Shown: positions 1 to 8,606, counted from the first letter of the stretch. The stretch: DNA of 64,000 nucleotides from Geodermatophilus dictyosporus (GCF_900115505.1 NZ_FOWQ01000001.1:62001-126000); one strand, 5' to 3'. Translations and numbers: made by a program. Notes: generated by a model not told the origin, from the sequence alone.

Positions 1-1
1 C

Positions 2-526
2 ACCGTCCTGGTGGCGATGGTCGTGCTCGGCGTGCGGCGCGGGCAGAGCGGTGCGCAGGTCGAGTCGATCGTCAACAGCGCGCTGGGGCCGGTGTGCGCG
101 ATCATCCTGATCACCGGCGCCGGCGGCATGTTCGGCGGCGTGCTGCGGGCCAGCGGGATCGGCACGGCGCTGGCCGACGTCCTCGGCGACATCGGGCTGC
201 CGGTCATCGTGGCCGCGTTCGTCATCTCGCTGCTGCTGCGCGTGGCGCAGGGCTCGGCGACGGTCGCCCTGACCACCGCGGCCGGGCTGTTGGCGCCGGT
301 GGTGGAGGCCTCCGAGGGGCTCAGCTCGATCGACCTGGCGCTCATCGTCATCGCGATCGCCGGCGGCGCCACGGTGCTCTCGCACGTCAACGACTCCGGC
401 TTCTGGCTGGTCAGCCGCTTCTTCCGGATGGACGAGAAGACGACGCTCAAGACCTGGACGGTGATGGAGACGCTGCTCGGGACGATCGGCTTCGTCCTCG
501 CACTGGTGCTCAGCCTCTTCCTCTAG
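2..526 (+). CDS. GntP-family gluconate/organic acid:H+ symporter, C-terminal part
   Basis: Only the last 174 residues are in the window; the 5' end lies upstream. The visible part is strongly hydrophobic with about four membrane segments. It carries the stretches typical of GntP permeases: a helix ending in GSATVALTTAAG and the motif SHVNDSGFWLV near the C-terminus. GntP proteins import gluconate or related sugar acids with protons across the cytoplasmic membrane. The substrate cannot be told from this fragment. It ends at TAG with a 99-base gap before the next gene. Confidence 0.9.
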   Translation, partial: TVLVAMVVLGVRRGQSGAQVESIVNSALGPVCAIILITGAGGMFGGVLRASGIGTALADVLGDIGLPVIVAAFVISLLLRVAQGSATVALTTAAGLLAPVVEASEGLSSIDLALIVIAIAGGATVLSHVNDSGFWLVSRFFRMDEKTTLKTWTVMETLLGTIGFVLALVLSLFL

Positions 527-625
527 CCCTCGCCGGAGCGCGCGGAGCGGCCCGGACGGGGCCGTTCCGCGCCAGGATGGCCCCCCGGGGTGACCCGGAC
601 CGCAACGGGGCGGAAGGGGATCGTC

Positions 626-2200
626 ATGAGGGGTGCGGCACGGGCCGCGGTGGCCGGACTGGGTGCGGTGGCGGCGGTGGCCGCCCGCGACCTGCTGCAG
701 CGGGAGCACACGCTGCTGCGCAACTTCCCGGTGCTCGGGCACGCGCGCTACTGGCTGGAGTCGCTCGGGCCGGAGCTGCGGCAGTACCTGGTCGCCGGCG
801 ACAACGAGGAGCGGCCGTTCACCCGCGACCAGCGCCGCTGGGTGTACGCCTCGGCCAAGAGCGAGAACAACTACTTCGGCTTCGGCACCGACAACGACCT
901 CGAGTACACGGCCGGCTACGCGGTGATCAACCACCGCACCTTCGGCCGCGCCGTCCCGCCCTCGCACCCGCACTCGGCCGCCGACGTCGCGCTGCCCTCG
1001 GCCAAGGTGCTCGGCGGCCCGCGCGGGCGGAGGCACGCCTTCCGGCCGGCGTCGGCGGTCAACGTGTCGGCGATGAGCTTCGGCTCGCTGTCGGGCGCGG
1101 CGGTCGAGGCGCTCAACCACGGCGCGGCGCTGGCCGGGTGCCTGCACAACACGGGGGAGGGCGGCCTGTCGGTGCACCACCGGCACGGCGGGGAGCTGGT
1201 GTTCCAGATCGGCACCGCCTACTTCGGGTGCCGCGACGAGCACGGCCGCTTCGACCTCGACCGGCTGCGCGACCTCGTGGCGGGCGCGCCGGTGCGGGCA
1301 CTGGAGATCAAGCTCAGTCAGGGCGCCAAGCCCGGGCTCGGCGGGGTGCTGCCGGCCGCCAAGGTGTCCGCCGAGATCGCCGCGGCCCGCGGGGTGCCCG
1401 AGGGCGTCGACTGCGTGAGCCCGTCGCGGCACGCGGAGTTCAGCGACGTCGACAGCCTGCTCGACTGGGTGGAGCTGCTCGCCACCGAGACCGGGCTGCC
1501 GGTGGGGATCAAGTCCGCCGTCGGCGACATGCGGTTCTGGGACGAGCTGACCGAGCTGATGGCCTCGACCGGCCGCGGCGTGGACTTCGTGACCGTCGAC
1601 GGCGGGGAGGGCGGCACGGGCGCTGCGCCGCTGATCTTCACCGACTCGGTGTCGCTGCCCTTCCAGCTCGGCTTCGCCCGGGTGTACTCGACCTTCGCCC
1701 GGCGCGGGCTGGCCGAGCAGGTGACGTTCATCGGCGGCGGCAAGCTCGGTCTGCCCGACAACGCGGTCGTGGCGTTCGCGCTCGGCTGCGACATGGTCAA
1801 CGTCGCACGGGAGGCGATGCTCGCCATCGGCTGCATCCAGGCGCAGAAGTGCCACACCGACACCTGCCCGACCGGCGTCGCCACCCAGAACGCGTGGCTG
1901 GCGCACGGCCTGGACCCGGCGCTGAAGTCGGTGCGGCTGGCCAACTACCTGGCCACGCTGCGCCGCGACCTGCTCAAGGTGGCCGAGGCCTGCGGGGTCG
2001 AGCACCCCGGCCTCATCGACACCGGCTCGGTGGAGGTGCTCACCGGGCGGACGGCGTCGACCCCGCTGGGCGAGGTGTACGGCTACGAGCCCGGCTGGGG
2101 CATGCCGTCGGCCGCCGACCGCGCCGCGATCGTCGAGCTGATGACGGCCGGGGCACCCCAGGGCGGCTCCGCGCCCCCGTCCGAGGACGCCGCCGGCTGA
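626..2200 (+). CDS. FMN-binding glutamate synthase family protein (GltB central/FMN domain)
   Basis: A 524-residue protein resembling the FMN-binding synthase domain of glutamate synthase without the glutaminase and GXGXG domains. Seen: an Ala-rich N-terminal hydrophobic segment, glycine-rich flavin-site loops (VDGGEGGTGAAP) and the Cys cluster CIQAQKCHTDTCPTG, which in this fold can hold an Fe-S cluster. The start at 626 is chosen because GGAAGGGGA lies six bases upstream; an in-frame GTG at 590 lacks this. Stand-alone GltB-like proteins are common in actinobacteria and their substrate is unsettled, so glutamate synthesis should not be assumed. A strong hairpin follows the stop. Confidence 0.85.
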   Translation: MRGAARAAVAGLGAVAAVAARDLLQREHTLLRNFPVLGHARYWLESLGPELRQYLVAGDNEERPFTRDQRRWVYASAKSENNYFGFGTDNDLEYTAGYAVINHRTFGRAVPPSHPHSAADVALPSAKVLGGPRGRRHAFRPASAVNVSAMSFGSLSGAAVEALNHGAALAGCLHNTGEGGLSVHHRHGGELVFQIGTAYFGCRDEHGRFDLDRLRDLVAGAPVRALEIKLSQGAKPGLGGVLPAAKVSAEIAAARGVPEGVDCVSPSRHAEFSDVDSLLDWVELLATETGLPVGIKSAVGDMRFWDELTELMASTGRGVDFVTVDGGEGGTGAAPLIFTDSVSLPFQLGFARVYSTFARRGLAEQVTFIGGGKLGLPDNAVVAFALGCDMVNVAREAMLAIGCIQAQKCHTDTCPTGVATQNAWLAHGLDPALKSVRLANYLATLRRDLLKVAEACGVEHPGLIDTGSVEVLTGRTASTPLGEVYGYEPGWGMPSAADRAAIVELMTAGAPQGGSAPPSEDAAG

Positions 2201-2203
2201 CGC

Positions 2204-2244
2204 GCACTCCCGCGGACGTGCCCCGTGCACGTCCGCGGGAGTGC
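2204..2244. terminator. Bidirectional terminator hairpin between convergent genes
   Basis: Perfect 18-base inverted repeat (arms 2204-2221 and 2227-2244, loop 5 bases). It lies exactly between the stop of the plus-strand synthase-like gene and the stop of the minus-strand FMN reductase. There is no T-run, as is common for actinobacterial terminators, so it could serve both strands. Confidence 0.75.
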
Positions 2245-2248
2245 ACCG

Positions 2249-2866
2249 TCATGACCCGCCGCGGAGCAGGTCCTCGAAGGAGGGGACGTCGGCGAAGGGG
2301 TCGGCCGGGCGGGCCGAGGCCGGCCGACCGGTGACGACGTCGGCCAGCTCGCCGGCCGCCCGGGTGATCCGCCGGCCCAGCTCGCCGCCGTCGCCGCCGG
2401 CCCAGTCCTCCGACGCCGCGAACACCGCCGTCGGCACGGTCACCGCGCGCAGGTGGGCGAACAGCGGCCGCATGGCGTGCTCGAGCACCAGCGAGTGCCG
2501 GGCGGTGCCCGCAGTGGCGGCGAGCAGCACGGGCTTGCCGGTCAGCGCGCCCTCCTCCAGCACGTCGACGAAGGACTTGAACAGCCCGCTGTAGGACGCG
2601 GTGAACACCGGGGTGACGGCGAGGACCGCGTCGGCGCCGGTCACCGTCCCGACCGCCGCGCGCAGCGCCGCGTTCGGGAAGCCGGTGACGAAGGCGTCGG
2701 CCAGGTCGCGGGCGTGCTCGCGCAGTTCCACGACCTCGACCACGGCGTCCTCGCCCCGCTCGCGCAGGGCGGCGACGGTCGCGGTGGCCAGCCGGTCGGC
2801 CAGCAGCCGGGTCGACGACGGCGTCGACAGCCCGGCGCTGACCACGGCGATCGTGCGGGTGGTCAT
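2249..2866 (-). CDS. LLM-partnered NAD(P)H:FMN reductase (CE1759-like)
   Basis: A 205-residue flavodoxin-fold FMN reductase. It begins TIAVVSAGLSTPSSTRLLAD, a phosphate-loop-like start, and continues with a PVFTASYSGLFKSFVD segment typical of NADPH-dependent FMN reductases. It overlaps the upstream luciferase-like monooxygenase by ATGA, and GGAGGAGG precedes the ATG, so the pair is translationally coupled. This matches the known two-gene arrangement of LLM monooxygenase plus dedicated FMN reductase (TIGR04036/04037 type). The reductase would supply reduced flavin to its partner. The substrate of the pair is unknown. Confidence 0.85.
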   Translation of the reverse strand: MTTRTIAVVSAGLSTPSSTRLLADRLATATVAALRERGEDAVVEVVELREHARDLADAFVTGFPNAALRAAVGTVTGADAVLAVTPVFTASYSGLFKSFVDVLEEGALTGKPVLLAATAGTARHSLVLEHAMRPLFAHLRAVTVPTAVFAASEDWAGGDGGELGRRITRAAGELADVVTGRPASARPADPFADVPSFEDLLRGGS

Positions 2867-3960
2867 GCCGACACCTCCTCCGGGGTGGTGGCACGGGCCG
2901 CGACGAGCGAGGCGTGGGTGGGGGCGTCGGGCACGTGCGCGGGCTTGAGCGCGGCGAACTCCCGGCGCAGCACCGGCACGACCTCCTCGCCGAGGACGTC
3001 GAGCTGCTCGAGCACCGTCTTCAGCGGCAGGCCGGCGTGGTCGACGAGGAACAGTTGCCGCTGGTAGTCGCCGACGTAGTCGCGGAAGCCGAGGGTGCGC
3101 TCGATGACCTGCTGCGGGGAGCCGACGGTCAGCGGCGTCTCGCGGGAGAACTCCTCCAGCGAGGGGCCGTGGCCGTAGACCGGCGCGTTGTCGAAGTAGG
3201 GCCGGAACTCCCGGACGGCGTCCTGGCTGTTCCTGCGGATGAACACCTGCCCGCCCAGGCCGACGATCGCCTGGTCGGCCGAGCCGTGGCCGTGGTGCTC
3301 GAAGCGCTGCCGGTAGAACTCGACCATCCGCTGGGTGTGCTCCTTCGGCCAGAAGATGTGGTTGGAGAAGAAGCCGTCGCCGTAGTAGGCGGCCTGCTCG
3401 GCGATCTGCGGGCTGCGGATGGAGCCGTGCCAGACGAAGGGCGCGACGCCGTCCAGCGGCCGCGGCGTCGAGGTGAAGCCCTGCAGCGGCGTGCGGAACC
3501 GGCCCGACCAGTCGACGACGTCTTCGTCCCACAACCGCCGCAGCAGCGCGTAGTTCTCCACCGCCAGCGGGATGCCGTTGCGGATGTCCTGCCCGAACCA
3601 GGGGTAGACCGGGCCGGTGTTGCCGCGGCCCATCATCAGGTCGACGCGGCCGCCGGCGAGGTGCTGCAGCATCGCGTAGTCCTCGGCGATCTTCACCGGG
3701 TCGTTGGTGGTGATCAGCGTGGTCGCCGTCGACAGCTGCAGCCGGGTGGTCCGTGCCGCGACGTAGGCCAGCGTGGTCGTCGGCGAGGAGGAGAAGAACG
3801 GCGGGTTGTGGTGCTCGCCGAGGGCGAAGACGTCGAGCCCGACCTCCTCGGCCTTCTCCGCGATGCGGACGATCGCCTGGATCCGCTCCGCCTCGGTGGG
3901 CGTGCGGCCGGTGGTGGGGTCGGTCGTGACGTCACTGACCGAGAAGACGCCGAACTGCAT
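2863..3960 (-). CDS. LLM-class flavin-dependent monooxygenase (CE1758-like)
   Basis: A 365-residue bacterial luciferase-like TIM-barrel oxidoreductase. Seen: N-terminal strand MQFGVFSVSDV, FALGEHHNPPF (EHH of luciferase-like proteins), TTRLQLSTATTLITTNDP and DLMMGRGN. The start at 3960 is set by AGAGGAG directly upstream; a longer in-frame start at 3999 has no such site. It is the first gene of a two-gene operon with an FMN reductase, overlapping it by four bases. Family members oxidise small organics using reduced FMN and O2; the substrate here cannot be inferred. Confidence 0.88.
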   Translation of the reverse strand: MQFGVFSVSDVTTDPTTGRTPTEAERIQAIVRIAEKAEEVGLDVFALGEHHNPPFFSSSPTTTLAYVAARTTRLQLSTATTLITTNDPVKIAEDYAMLQHLAGGRVDLMMGRGNTGPVYPWFGQDIRNGIPLAVENYALLRRLWDEDVVDWSGRFRTPLQGFTSTPRPLDGVAPFVWHGSIRSPQIAEQAAYYGDGFFSNHIFWPKEHTQRMVEFYRQRFEHHGHGSADQAIVGLGGQVFIRRNSQDAVREFRPYFDNAPVYGHGPSLEEFSRETPLTVGSPQQVIERTLGFRDYVGDYQRQLFLVDHAGLPLKTVLEQLDVLGEEVVPVLRREFAALKPAHVPDAPTHASLVAARATTPEEVSA

Positions 3961-4201
3961 CTCCGCTCCTCTGGTTGAGAGTGCAACTACTGCGTCCACG
4001 CAACGGGTGCCGGAGTCCGGGTGTTCCCGCGTCCGCCGACTCCACGGTGTGACCGTCCGGCCACGTCACGGCGGACCACTCCGTCGGTGACCGTCCCGTG
4101 ATCTCGGGGGTGCACGACCGGACCGCCCGCGCTGGGAACCTGGCGACAACCCGGGAGCCTCGACGAGGCGCGGGGAGCACGGCTGACCGAGGGGGAACGG
4201 G

Positions 4202-5101
4202 ATGTCGCAGCACAGGCACCAGGGCGCTCCGGACGCGGCGGGGAACGGGGCACAGCGGCCCACCCGCTTCTCGGGCAACCGGACCAGCGACGACGCACGT
4301 CCGGGCGAGCTCGACGGCCTGCTGGGCACCGGCCCGGTGTTCACCCACGCCGTCCGGGGCTACGACCGCCTGCAGGTCGACGACTACGTCGCCTGGGCCG
4401 AGACCGAGCTGCACGTGCTGCGCCGCGAGAACGACCACCTCCTCAGCCGCTACGCCGCGGCGTCGGCCGAGCTGCAGAACGCCCGGCGCCGGCTGGCCCA
4501 GCTCGTGCGCGAGCGGCAGTCGCTGCCCACGCCGGAGGACGCCGCCGCGATGGTGCAGCGCGCCGAGGCGGACGCGGAGCGGATCCGCGACGAAGCCCGC
4601 ACGGAGGCCGAGGCCCGGCTGGCCAAGGTGGCCGACATGCGCCAGGCGGTGACCGCGCTGCGGGAGCAGGCGCGGGAGGAGGCCGCCGCGCTCGTCGGGG
4701 CCGCCCGCCGCGAGGCCGAGGAGCTGCGCCGGAGGACGGCCGCCGAGCAGGAGCGCGCCACCGCCGAGATCGCCGCCCGGGCGGAGGAGGAGCGGGTCGC
4801 CGTCGAGGCGGAGCTCGCCGCGCTGCGGGCGCAGCGCGACCAGGCACGCGAGTCGCTGCACCGGCTGGGGACCCAGATCGGCGACGCGCTGCAGCTGGTC
4901 GCCGGCGCGCTGCCCGACGACGCGGCCCTGTCCGGCGGCGCCGAGCTGCCCGACGAGGTGCCGGTGCTGGCGGAGCGGCGCGAGGCCGCGCGCGAGGAGG
5001 CCGACGGGCGCACCGGTGAGGACGCCGCTCCCGCCGACGGTGCGGCCGGCGTCACCGAGCTGCACGGCACCGGCCGCGGGACGGTCGCCGCGGCGTCCTG
5101 A
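4202..5101 (+). CDS. DivIVA-domain coiled-coil protein
   Basis: A 299-residue protein with a DivIVA-type N-terminal segment at about residues 45-80 (HAVRGYDRLQVDDYVAWAET, then LRRENDHLL). A long Glu/Ala/Arg-rich coiled coil follows to about residue 225, then an acidic disordered tail. DivIVA/Wag31 proteins bind curved membrane and organise polar growth or division in actinobacteria. This one differs from Wag31 in its longer N-terminal extension and looks like a paralogue. GAGGGGGA precedes the ATG. It sits just upstream of the riboswitch-controlled wall gene, so a wall-related role is plausible but inferred. Confidence 0.8.
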   Translation: MSQHRHQGAPDAAGNGAQRPTRFSGNRTSDDARPGELDGLLGTGPVFTHAVRGYDRLQVDDYVAWAETELHVLRRENDHLLSRYAAASAELQNARRRLAQLVRERQSLPTPEDAAAMVQRAEADAERIRDEARTEAEARLAKVADMRQAVTALREQAREEAAALVGAARREAEELRRRTAAEQERATAEIAARAEEERVAVEAELAALRAQRDQARESLHRLGTQIGDALQLVAGALPDDAALSGGAELPDEVPVLAERREAAREEADGRTGEDAAPADGAAGVTELHGTGRGTVAAAS

Positions 5102-5230
5102 GCAGCGCGACACGCCGGGCGGGCCGCGGGGGGCGGCCCACCCGTCACAGCCGTCACGGAGATCTCCGTCACCGCGGTGTTGTCACGGACGTGTAACGGC
5201 CCGTACGGTGACCGGCGTCCGGCTGGTCGT

Positions 5231-5402
5231 CTCCTCCCCGCCCGGGGAGCCTGGCCGGGCGCCGCCGAGTCGTGTCCGCACCCGCGGGCGCGAGCCGGGG
5301 ACCCACCGCAGTCCTGGGGTGAATCGCCTGCCGAGTGCAGCGCGTAGGGCTTCTTCCCGCCCGAACCCGTCAGCTAACTCGGTAGGCGGCTCACGGAAGG
5401 AA
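5231..5402 (+). promoter_or_regulatory. cyclic di-AMP (ydaO/yuaA) riboswitch
   Basis: The leader carries the hallmark ydaO blocks in order: GGGGAGCC near 5254, CCGGGGAC near 5294, TGGGGTGAATCG near 5316, CGTAGGGC near 5344, and CGAACCCGTCAGCTAAC followed by CGGTAGGCGG near 5363-5392. This class binds cyclic di-AMP and in actinobacteria commonly controls resuscitation-promoting-factor and wall-hydrolase genes. Downstream is a secreted transglycosylase-like gene, which fits. The exact 5' boundary is approximate. Confidence 0.9.
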
Positions 5403-5614
5403 CGGAGAGTCCCCGCATGCCCCGCCTCCGGGCCCACGCGGCCCGCAGGTGCAGCCGGCGCGCGTCCCGCGCCTCCTGAGCCCGGCCGACACCTGCCCCG
5501 CTGACCCGGCGCCGCTGACCCGCGCCGCCGGGGACCCGTAGACCGCCGCACGCCGGCGCACGCCCGCGACCCGGGCCGCCGCGCGCCCACTCTCCCTCGG
5601 AGCCCCACCCCCTC
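5403..5614 (+). other. Long leader between riboswitch and wall-hydrolase gene
   Basis: About 210 bases separate the riboswitch from the hydrolase start. They hold a 20-codon ORF (5417-5479) and otherwise GC-rich sequence with a short direct repeat CCGCTGACCC. No other gene is visible. Such genes usually start close behind the riboswitch, so this spacer is long. From 5102 to 5230 I see only the presumed promoter region. Confidence 0.5.
5417..5479 (+). CDS. Possible 20-residue leader peptide, Arg-rich
   Basis: An ATG lies 15 bases after the riboswitch 3' end, behind AAGGAACGGAGAG, where riboswitch-controlled coding sequences usually start. The frame gives an Arg/Ala/Ser-rich peptide of 20 residues ending at TGA. 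It could be a translated leader, the relic of an old start, or chance. No homology is claimed. Confidence 0.3.
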   Translation: MPRLRAHAARRCSRRASRAS

Positions 5615-6589
5615 ATGCCCAGCCACACCCCGAACACGCCTGCCGCCCCGGCGACCGTCGAGCCCACCGCCGTCGAGCCCACCGCCGTCGAGCCCACCGG
5701 CGCCCAGCCCGCGACGCTCGAGCTCCCGGCCGCCGAGACCCCCGCCCGCCGCCGGTTCGGCCGCCCCGCCCGCACCGGTGCGCGCCGCAGCAGCCCGCCG
5801 CTGGGTCCCCGCCGCCCGGCCCTCCTGCTGGCCACCGCCGCCGCCGGCGCCCTGGTGGTCGGCGTGGTCACCACCAGCAGCCCGGCCGCCGAGGCCGGCA
5901 CCGAGACGGCCGGCACCTCCGTGAGCGTGGCCGCGCAGCTCGGCGTCGCCGACCGGCAGACCGCCGACGTCGAGGCCGCTCCGCAGGCCGGTGACCTCGC
6001 GCCGCTGGAGGACCTCGCCGCCTCGCGCAGCGACCGCAGCGCCGAGGAGGCCAGCGCCGCGCAGGCCCAGGCCGCCGCCGACCAGGCCGAGCTCGACCGG
6101 CGCGCCGCCGAGGAGGCCGCCCGCATCGCCGCCGAGCAGGAGGCCGCCCGCGTCGCCGCCGAGCAGGAGGCCGCGCGCGCCGCCGCCGAGGCCCAGGCCG
6201 CCGCCGAGGCCGCCGCTGCCGCCGAGGCCGAGCAGGCCGCCGCCGAGGAGGCCGCGGCCGAGGAGAGCTCCGAGCCGGCCCCCGCCGCGGCGCCGGCCGC
6301 CCAGGGCTCCTTCAAGGACTACGCGCTGAGCAAGGTCGGCAGCGCCCAGCAGTTCAGCTGCCTGGAGAAGCTGTGGGGCAAGGAGAGCGGCTGGAACCCC
6401 AACGCGCAGAACCCCACCAGCACCGCCTACGGCATCCCGCAGTTCCTCGACTCGACCTGGGCCAGCACCGGCATCGCCAAGACCTCCGACGGCTACCGGC
6501 AGATCGACGCGGGCCTGATCTACATCGAGAGCCGCTACGGCACGCCGTGCGACGCCTGGGCGCACTCGCAGGCCACCGGCTGGTACTAG
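5615..6589 (+). CDS. Secreted/anchored transglycosylase-like protein with Ala-rich coiled coil
   Basis: 324 residues. N-terminal cytoplasmic part with EPTAV repeats, an anchor or signal segment (PALLLATAAAGALVVGVV, about residues 68-88), and an Ala/Glu coiled-coil stalk built on repeated AAEQEAAR units (about 145-230). A C-terminal transglycosylase-like domain of about 90 residues contains LWGKESGWNPNAQNP, YGIPQF and two Cys that may form a disulfide. The Glu in KESGW is the likely catalytic acid. Expected to act on peptidoglycan outside the membrane. The upstream c-di-AMP riboswitch supports a wall-remodelling role. The start is the first ATG with the stalk in frame. Confidence 0.85.
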   Translation: MPSHTPNTPAAPATVEPTAVEPTAVEPTGAQPATLELPAAETPARRRFGRPARTGARRSSPPLGPRRPALLLATAAAGALVVGVVTTSSPAAEAGTETAGTSVSVAAQLGVADRQTADVEAAPQAGDLAPLEDLAASRSDRSAEEASAAQAQAAADQAELDRRAAEEAARIAAEQEAARVAAEQEAARAAAEAQAAAEAAAAAEAEQAAAEEAAAEESSEPAPAAAPAAQGSFKDYALSKVGSAQQFSCLEKLWGKESGWNPNAQNPTSTAYGIPQFLDSTWASTGIAKTSDGYRQIDAGLIYIESRYGTPCDAWAHSQATGWY

Positions 6590-6633
6590 GAGGACCCTGC
6601 TGCCCCCACGCCTCGCTCCGCCCGGCACGGGCC

Positions 6634-6684
6634 CCTGCAGCAGGGCCGTTCCAGCCCATGACCGGCTCCTGCAGCGGGGCCGTT
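6634..6684. repeat. Pair of near-identical 17-base direct repeats
   Basis: CCTGCAGCAGGGCCGTT at 6634-6650 and CCTGCAGCGGGGCCGTT at 6668-6684 differ by one base and are 34 bases apart. They lie in the gap between the hydrolase and the methyltransferase. A related GGGGCCGTTC occurs near 559. They may be copies of a dispersed intergenic repeat or regulatory sites. Confidence 0.5.
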
Positions 6685-6709
6685 CAGCGCGTCGCGTGAC
6701 AGTCTGGGC

Positions 6710-7372
6710 GTGATGACACAGGGAGGGCCGGCCACTCGCGTGGTGCCCGCGGGCTTCGTCCGCGCGCACACGCAGGTGCGCCGGCCCTCTCTCGTCCCCG
6801 AGGTGCGGCTGCACGTGGCCGACGACGTCGTCGCCCTGTGGGAGGCGATGGAGGACGGGGCCGGCGGCGCGGGTGAGGCCCCGCCGTTCTGGGCCGCCGC
6901 CTGGCCCGGCGGGCAGGCGCTGGCCCGCGCCGTCCTCGACGACCCCGGTCTGGTGGCCGGCCGCGCGGTGCTCGACCTCGGCTCCGGCAGCGGGCTGGTG
7001 GCCGTCGCGGCGGTCCTCGCCGGCGCCCGGTGGGTGCTGGCCAGCGACGTCGACCCGTTCTCCCGGACGGCGATCGGCGTCAACGCCGGGCTCAACGGCG
7101 TCGCCGGCATCAGCGTGACCGGCGACGTGCTCGACCGCGAGCCGCCCGCGGTCGACGTCGTCCTGGCCGGTGACGTCTGCTACGACCGCGAGATGACCGA
7201 GCGGGTGCTGCCCTTCCTCGACCGGGCGCGGGCGCGCGGCTGCGAGGTGCTCGTCGGCGACCCGGGCCGGCCCTACCTCCCGCACCAGCGGCTCGAGCCG
7301 GTCACCGCCCTCGACGTCCCCGAGACCGAGGGGCCGGGCACCCGCCGCACGACGGTGTGGCGGCTGCCCTGA
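6710..7372 (+). CDS. Class I SAM-dependent methyltransferase (protein-lysine type)
   Basis: 220 residues with SAM motif I VLDLGSGSGLVAVAA (about 88-102), an acidic residue ending the next strand (ASDVDP) and a post-motif DVVLAGDVCYDREMTE. The early FWAAAWPGGQALAR resembles ETFB-lysine and related small protein methyltransferases, in which a Trp-Pro segment precedes motif I. The target is unknown. Start is GTG at 6710 or the next ATG at 6713. Monocistronic or cotranscribed with the DUF72 gene 64 bases on. Confidence 0.75.
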   Translation: MMTQGGPATRVVPAGFVRAHTQVRRPSLVPEVRLHVADDVVALWEAMEDGAGGAGEAPPFWAAAWPGGQALARAVLDDPGLVAGRAVLDLGSGSGLVAVAAVLAGARWVLASDVDPFSRTAIGVNAGLNGVAGISVTGDVLDREPPAVDVVLAGDVCYDREMTERVLPFLDRARARGCEVLVGDPGRPYLPHQRLEPVTALDVPETEGPGTRRTTVWRLP

Positions 7373-7436
7373 TGCGGCGCCACGGCGGCACCGGCACCGC
7401 CGCCTGGCCTCGGTGGCCGGACGCGGCCGCTGAGCG

Positions 7437-8165
7437 GTGACCGTCCACGTCGGCACCTCGGGCTGGAGCTACGACCACTGGGAGGGCGTCCTCTACCCGC
7501 CCGGGACGCCGCCCCGCGACCGGCTGGCCCACTACGTCCGCCGCTTCGGCACCGTGGAGCTCAACGCCAGCTTCTACCGCTGGCCCCGGACGGCGACCTT
7601 CGCCGGGTGGCGCGACCGGCTCCCCGAGGACTTCCGGCTGTCGGTCAAGGCACCGCGCGGCCTGACCCACGCCAAGCGGCTGTACGCCCCGGAGGCCTGG
7701 GTGGAGCGGATGACCGCGGCCTGGCACGAGCTGGACGGCCGGCGCGCCGTGCTGCTGGTGCAGCTGCACCCGGCCGCCGTCCGTGACGACGCCCGGCTCG
7801 CGTACTTCCTCTCCCTGCTGCCGGGATGGGTGCAGGTGGCCGTGGAGTTCCGCCACCCCAGCTGGCACGTCGAGGAGGTCTTCGCGCTGCTCGAGCGGCA
7901 CGGCGCGGCCTACTGCGTCACCAGCGGTGCCGGCCTGCCGTGCGTGCTGCGGGCCACCGCGCCGTTCGTCTACGTCCGCCTGCACGGCCCCGACGACACC
8001 TGGCTGTACGCCGGCTCCTACTCCGACGACGACCTGCGCTGGTGGGCCGACCGGGTGGGGGAGTGGGCGGCCTCCGGCCGCGACGTCTACGCCTACTTCA
8101 ACAACGACGGCCACGGGCACGCCGTCCGCAACGCCGAGACGCTGCGGGCCCTCACGGGCGGCTGA
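7437..8165 (+). CDS. DUF72 family protein
   Basis: 242 residues, typical DUF72 length, a TIM-barrel-like family of unknown biochemical role. Seen: GTSGWSYDHWEGVLYP at the N-terminus, VELNASFYRWP, FRLSVKAPRGLTH, VAVEFRHPSWH, and at the C-terminus VYAYFNNDGHGHAVRNA, all conserved family stretches. Cytoplasmic, with no signal peptide or membrane segment. Start is GTG at 7437. Confidence 0.9.
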   Translation: MTVHVGTSGWSYDHWEGVLYPPGTPPRDRLAHYVRRFGTVELNASFYRWPRTATFAGWRDRLPEDFRLSVKAPRGLTHAKRLYAPEAWVERMTAAWHELDGRRAVLLVQLHPAAVRDDARLAYFLSLLPGWVQVAVEFRHPSWHVEEVFALLERHGAAYCVTSGAGLPCVLRATAPFVYVRLHGPDDTWLYAGSYSDDDLRWWADRVGEWAASGRDVYAYFNNDGHGHAVRNAETLRALTGG

Positions 8166-8198
8166 GCGGCGCCGTCCAGGCGGCGGGAGACTGAGCCC

Positions 8199-8606
8199 AT
8201 GAGCGAGCAGGACGACGCGGCGCGGGCGGGGCAGGCCCAGGGCAACCTGGTCAGCCGGTCGGTCGAGGAGTTCGTCACCCAGCTGCGCGGCTTCACCGAC
8301 CGGGCCCGGGGGCTGGCCTCCGGCGCCGTCCCGTCGGGTCTGTCGCTGCCGCGGCTGCCCTCCCCGCCCGGGGCGATGTCGGCGGCGCAGGTGGGGGCGA
8401 TCGCCTCGCAGGTGCGCGGTCAGCGCCAGCTCGTCGCGGGCCTGATCGGGCAGCTGCAGGCCTTCGACGAGCAGCTCGCCGTCTTCGAGCGGGTGCTCGA
8501 GCCGATCGAGGAGTGGAGCCGGACCTGGGCGCGGCTGGAGCAGTCCTTCGGTGACGTGCTGCGCCGCCCGCCCACGGACCCGTCACCCCCGGCGGGGACC
8601 GCCTAG
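8199..8606 (+). CDS. Small hypothetical protein with central amphipathic helices
   Basis: 135 residues, not recognised. A charged N-terminus with SRSVEEFVTQLRGF is followed by a Pro-rich linker. A predicted helical pair (QVGAIASQVRGQRQLVAGLIGQLQAFDEQL and on to WARLEQSF) and a Pro-rich tail complete it. No membrane segment or Cys. Its TAG shares CTAG with the stop of the convergent VOC gene. Likely a real gene because of codon bias and tight packing. Confidence 0.55.
   Translation: MSEQDDAARAGQAQGNLVSRSVEEFVTQLRGFTDRARGLASGAVPSGLSLPRLPSPPGAMSAAQVGAIASQVRGQRQLVAGLIGQLQAFDEQLAVFERVLEPIEEWSRTWARLEQSFGDVLRRPPTDPSPPAGTA

Noticed and set aside
94-2334. Plus-strand 746-codon frame across the GntP end and the synthase gene
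   Set aside because: Arg/Ala-rich shadow frame; the other frames contain recognisable proteins with ribosome sites.
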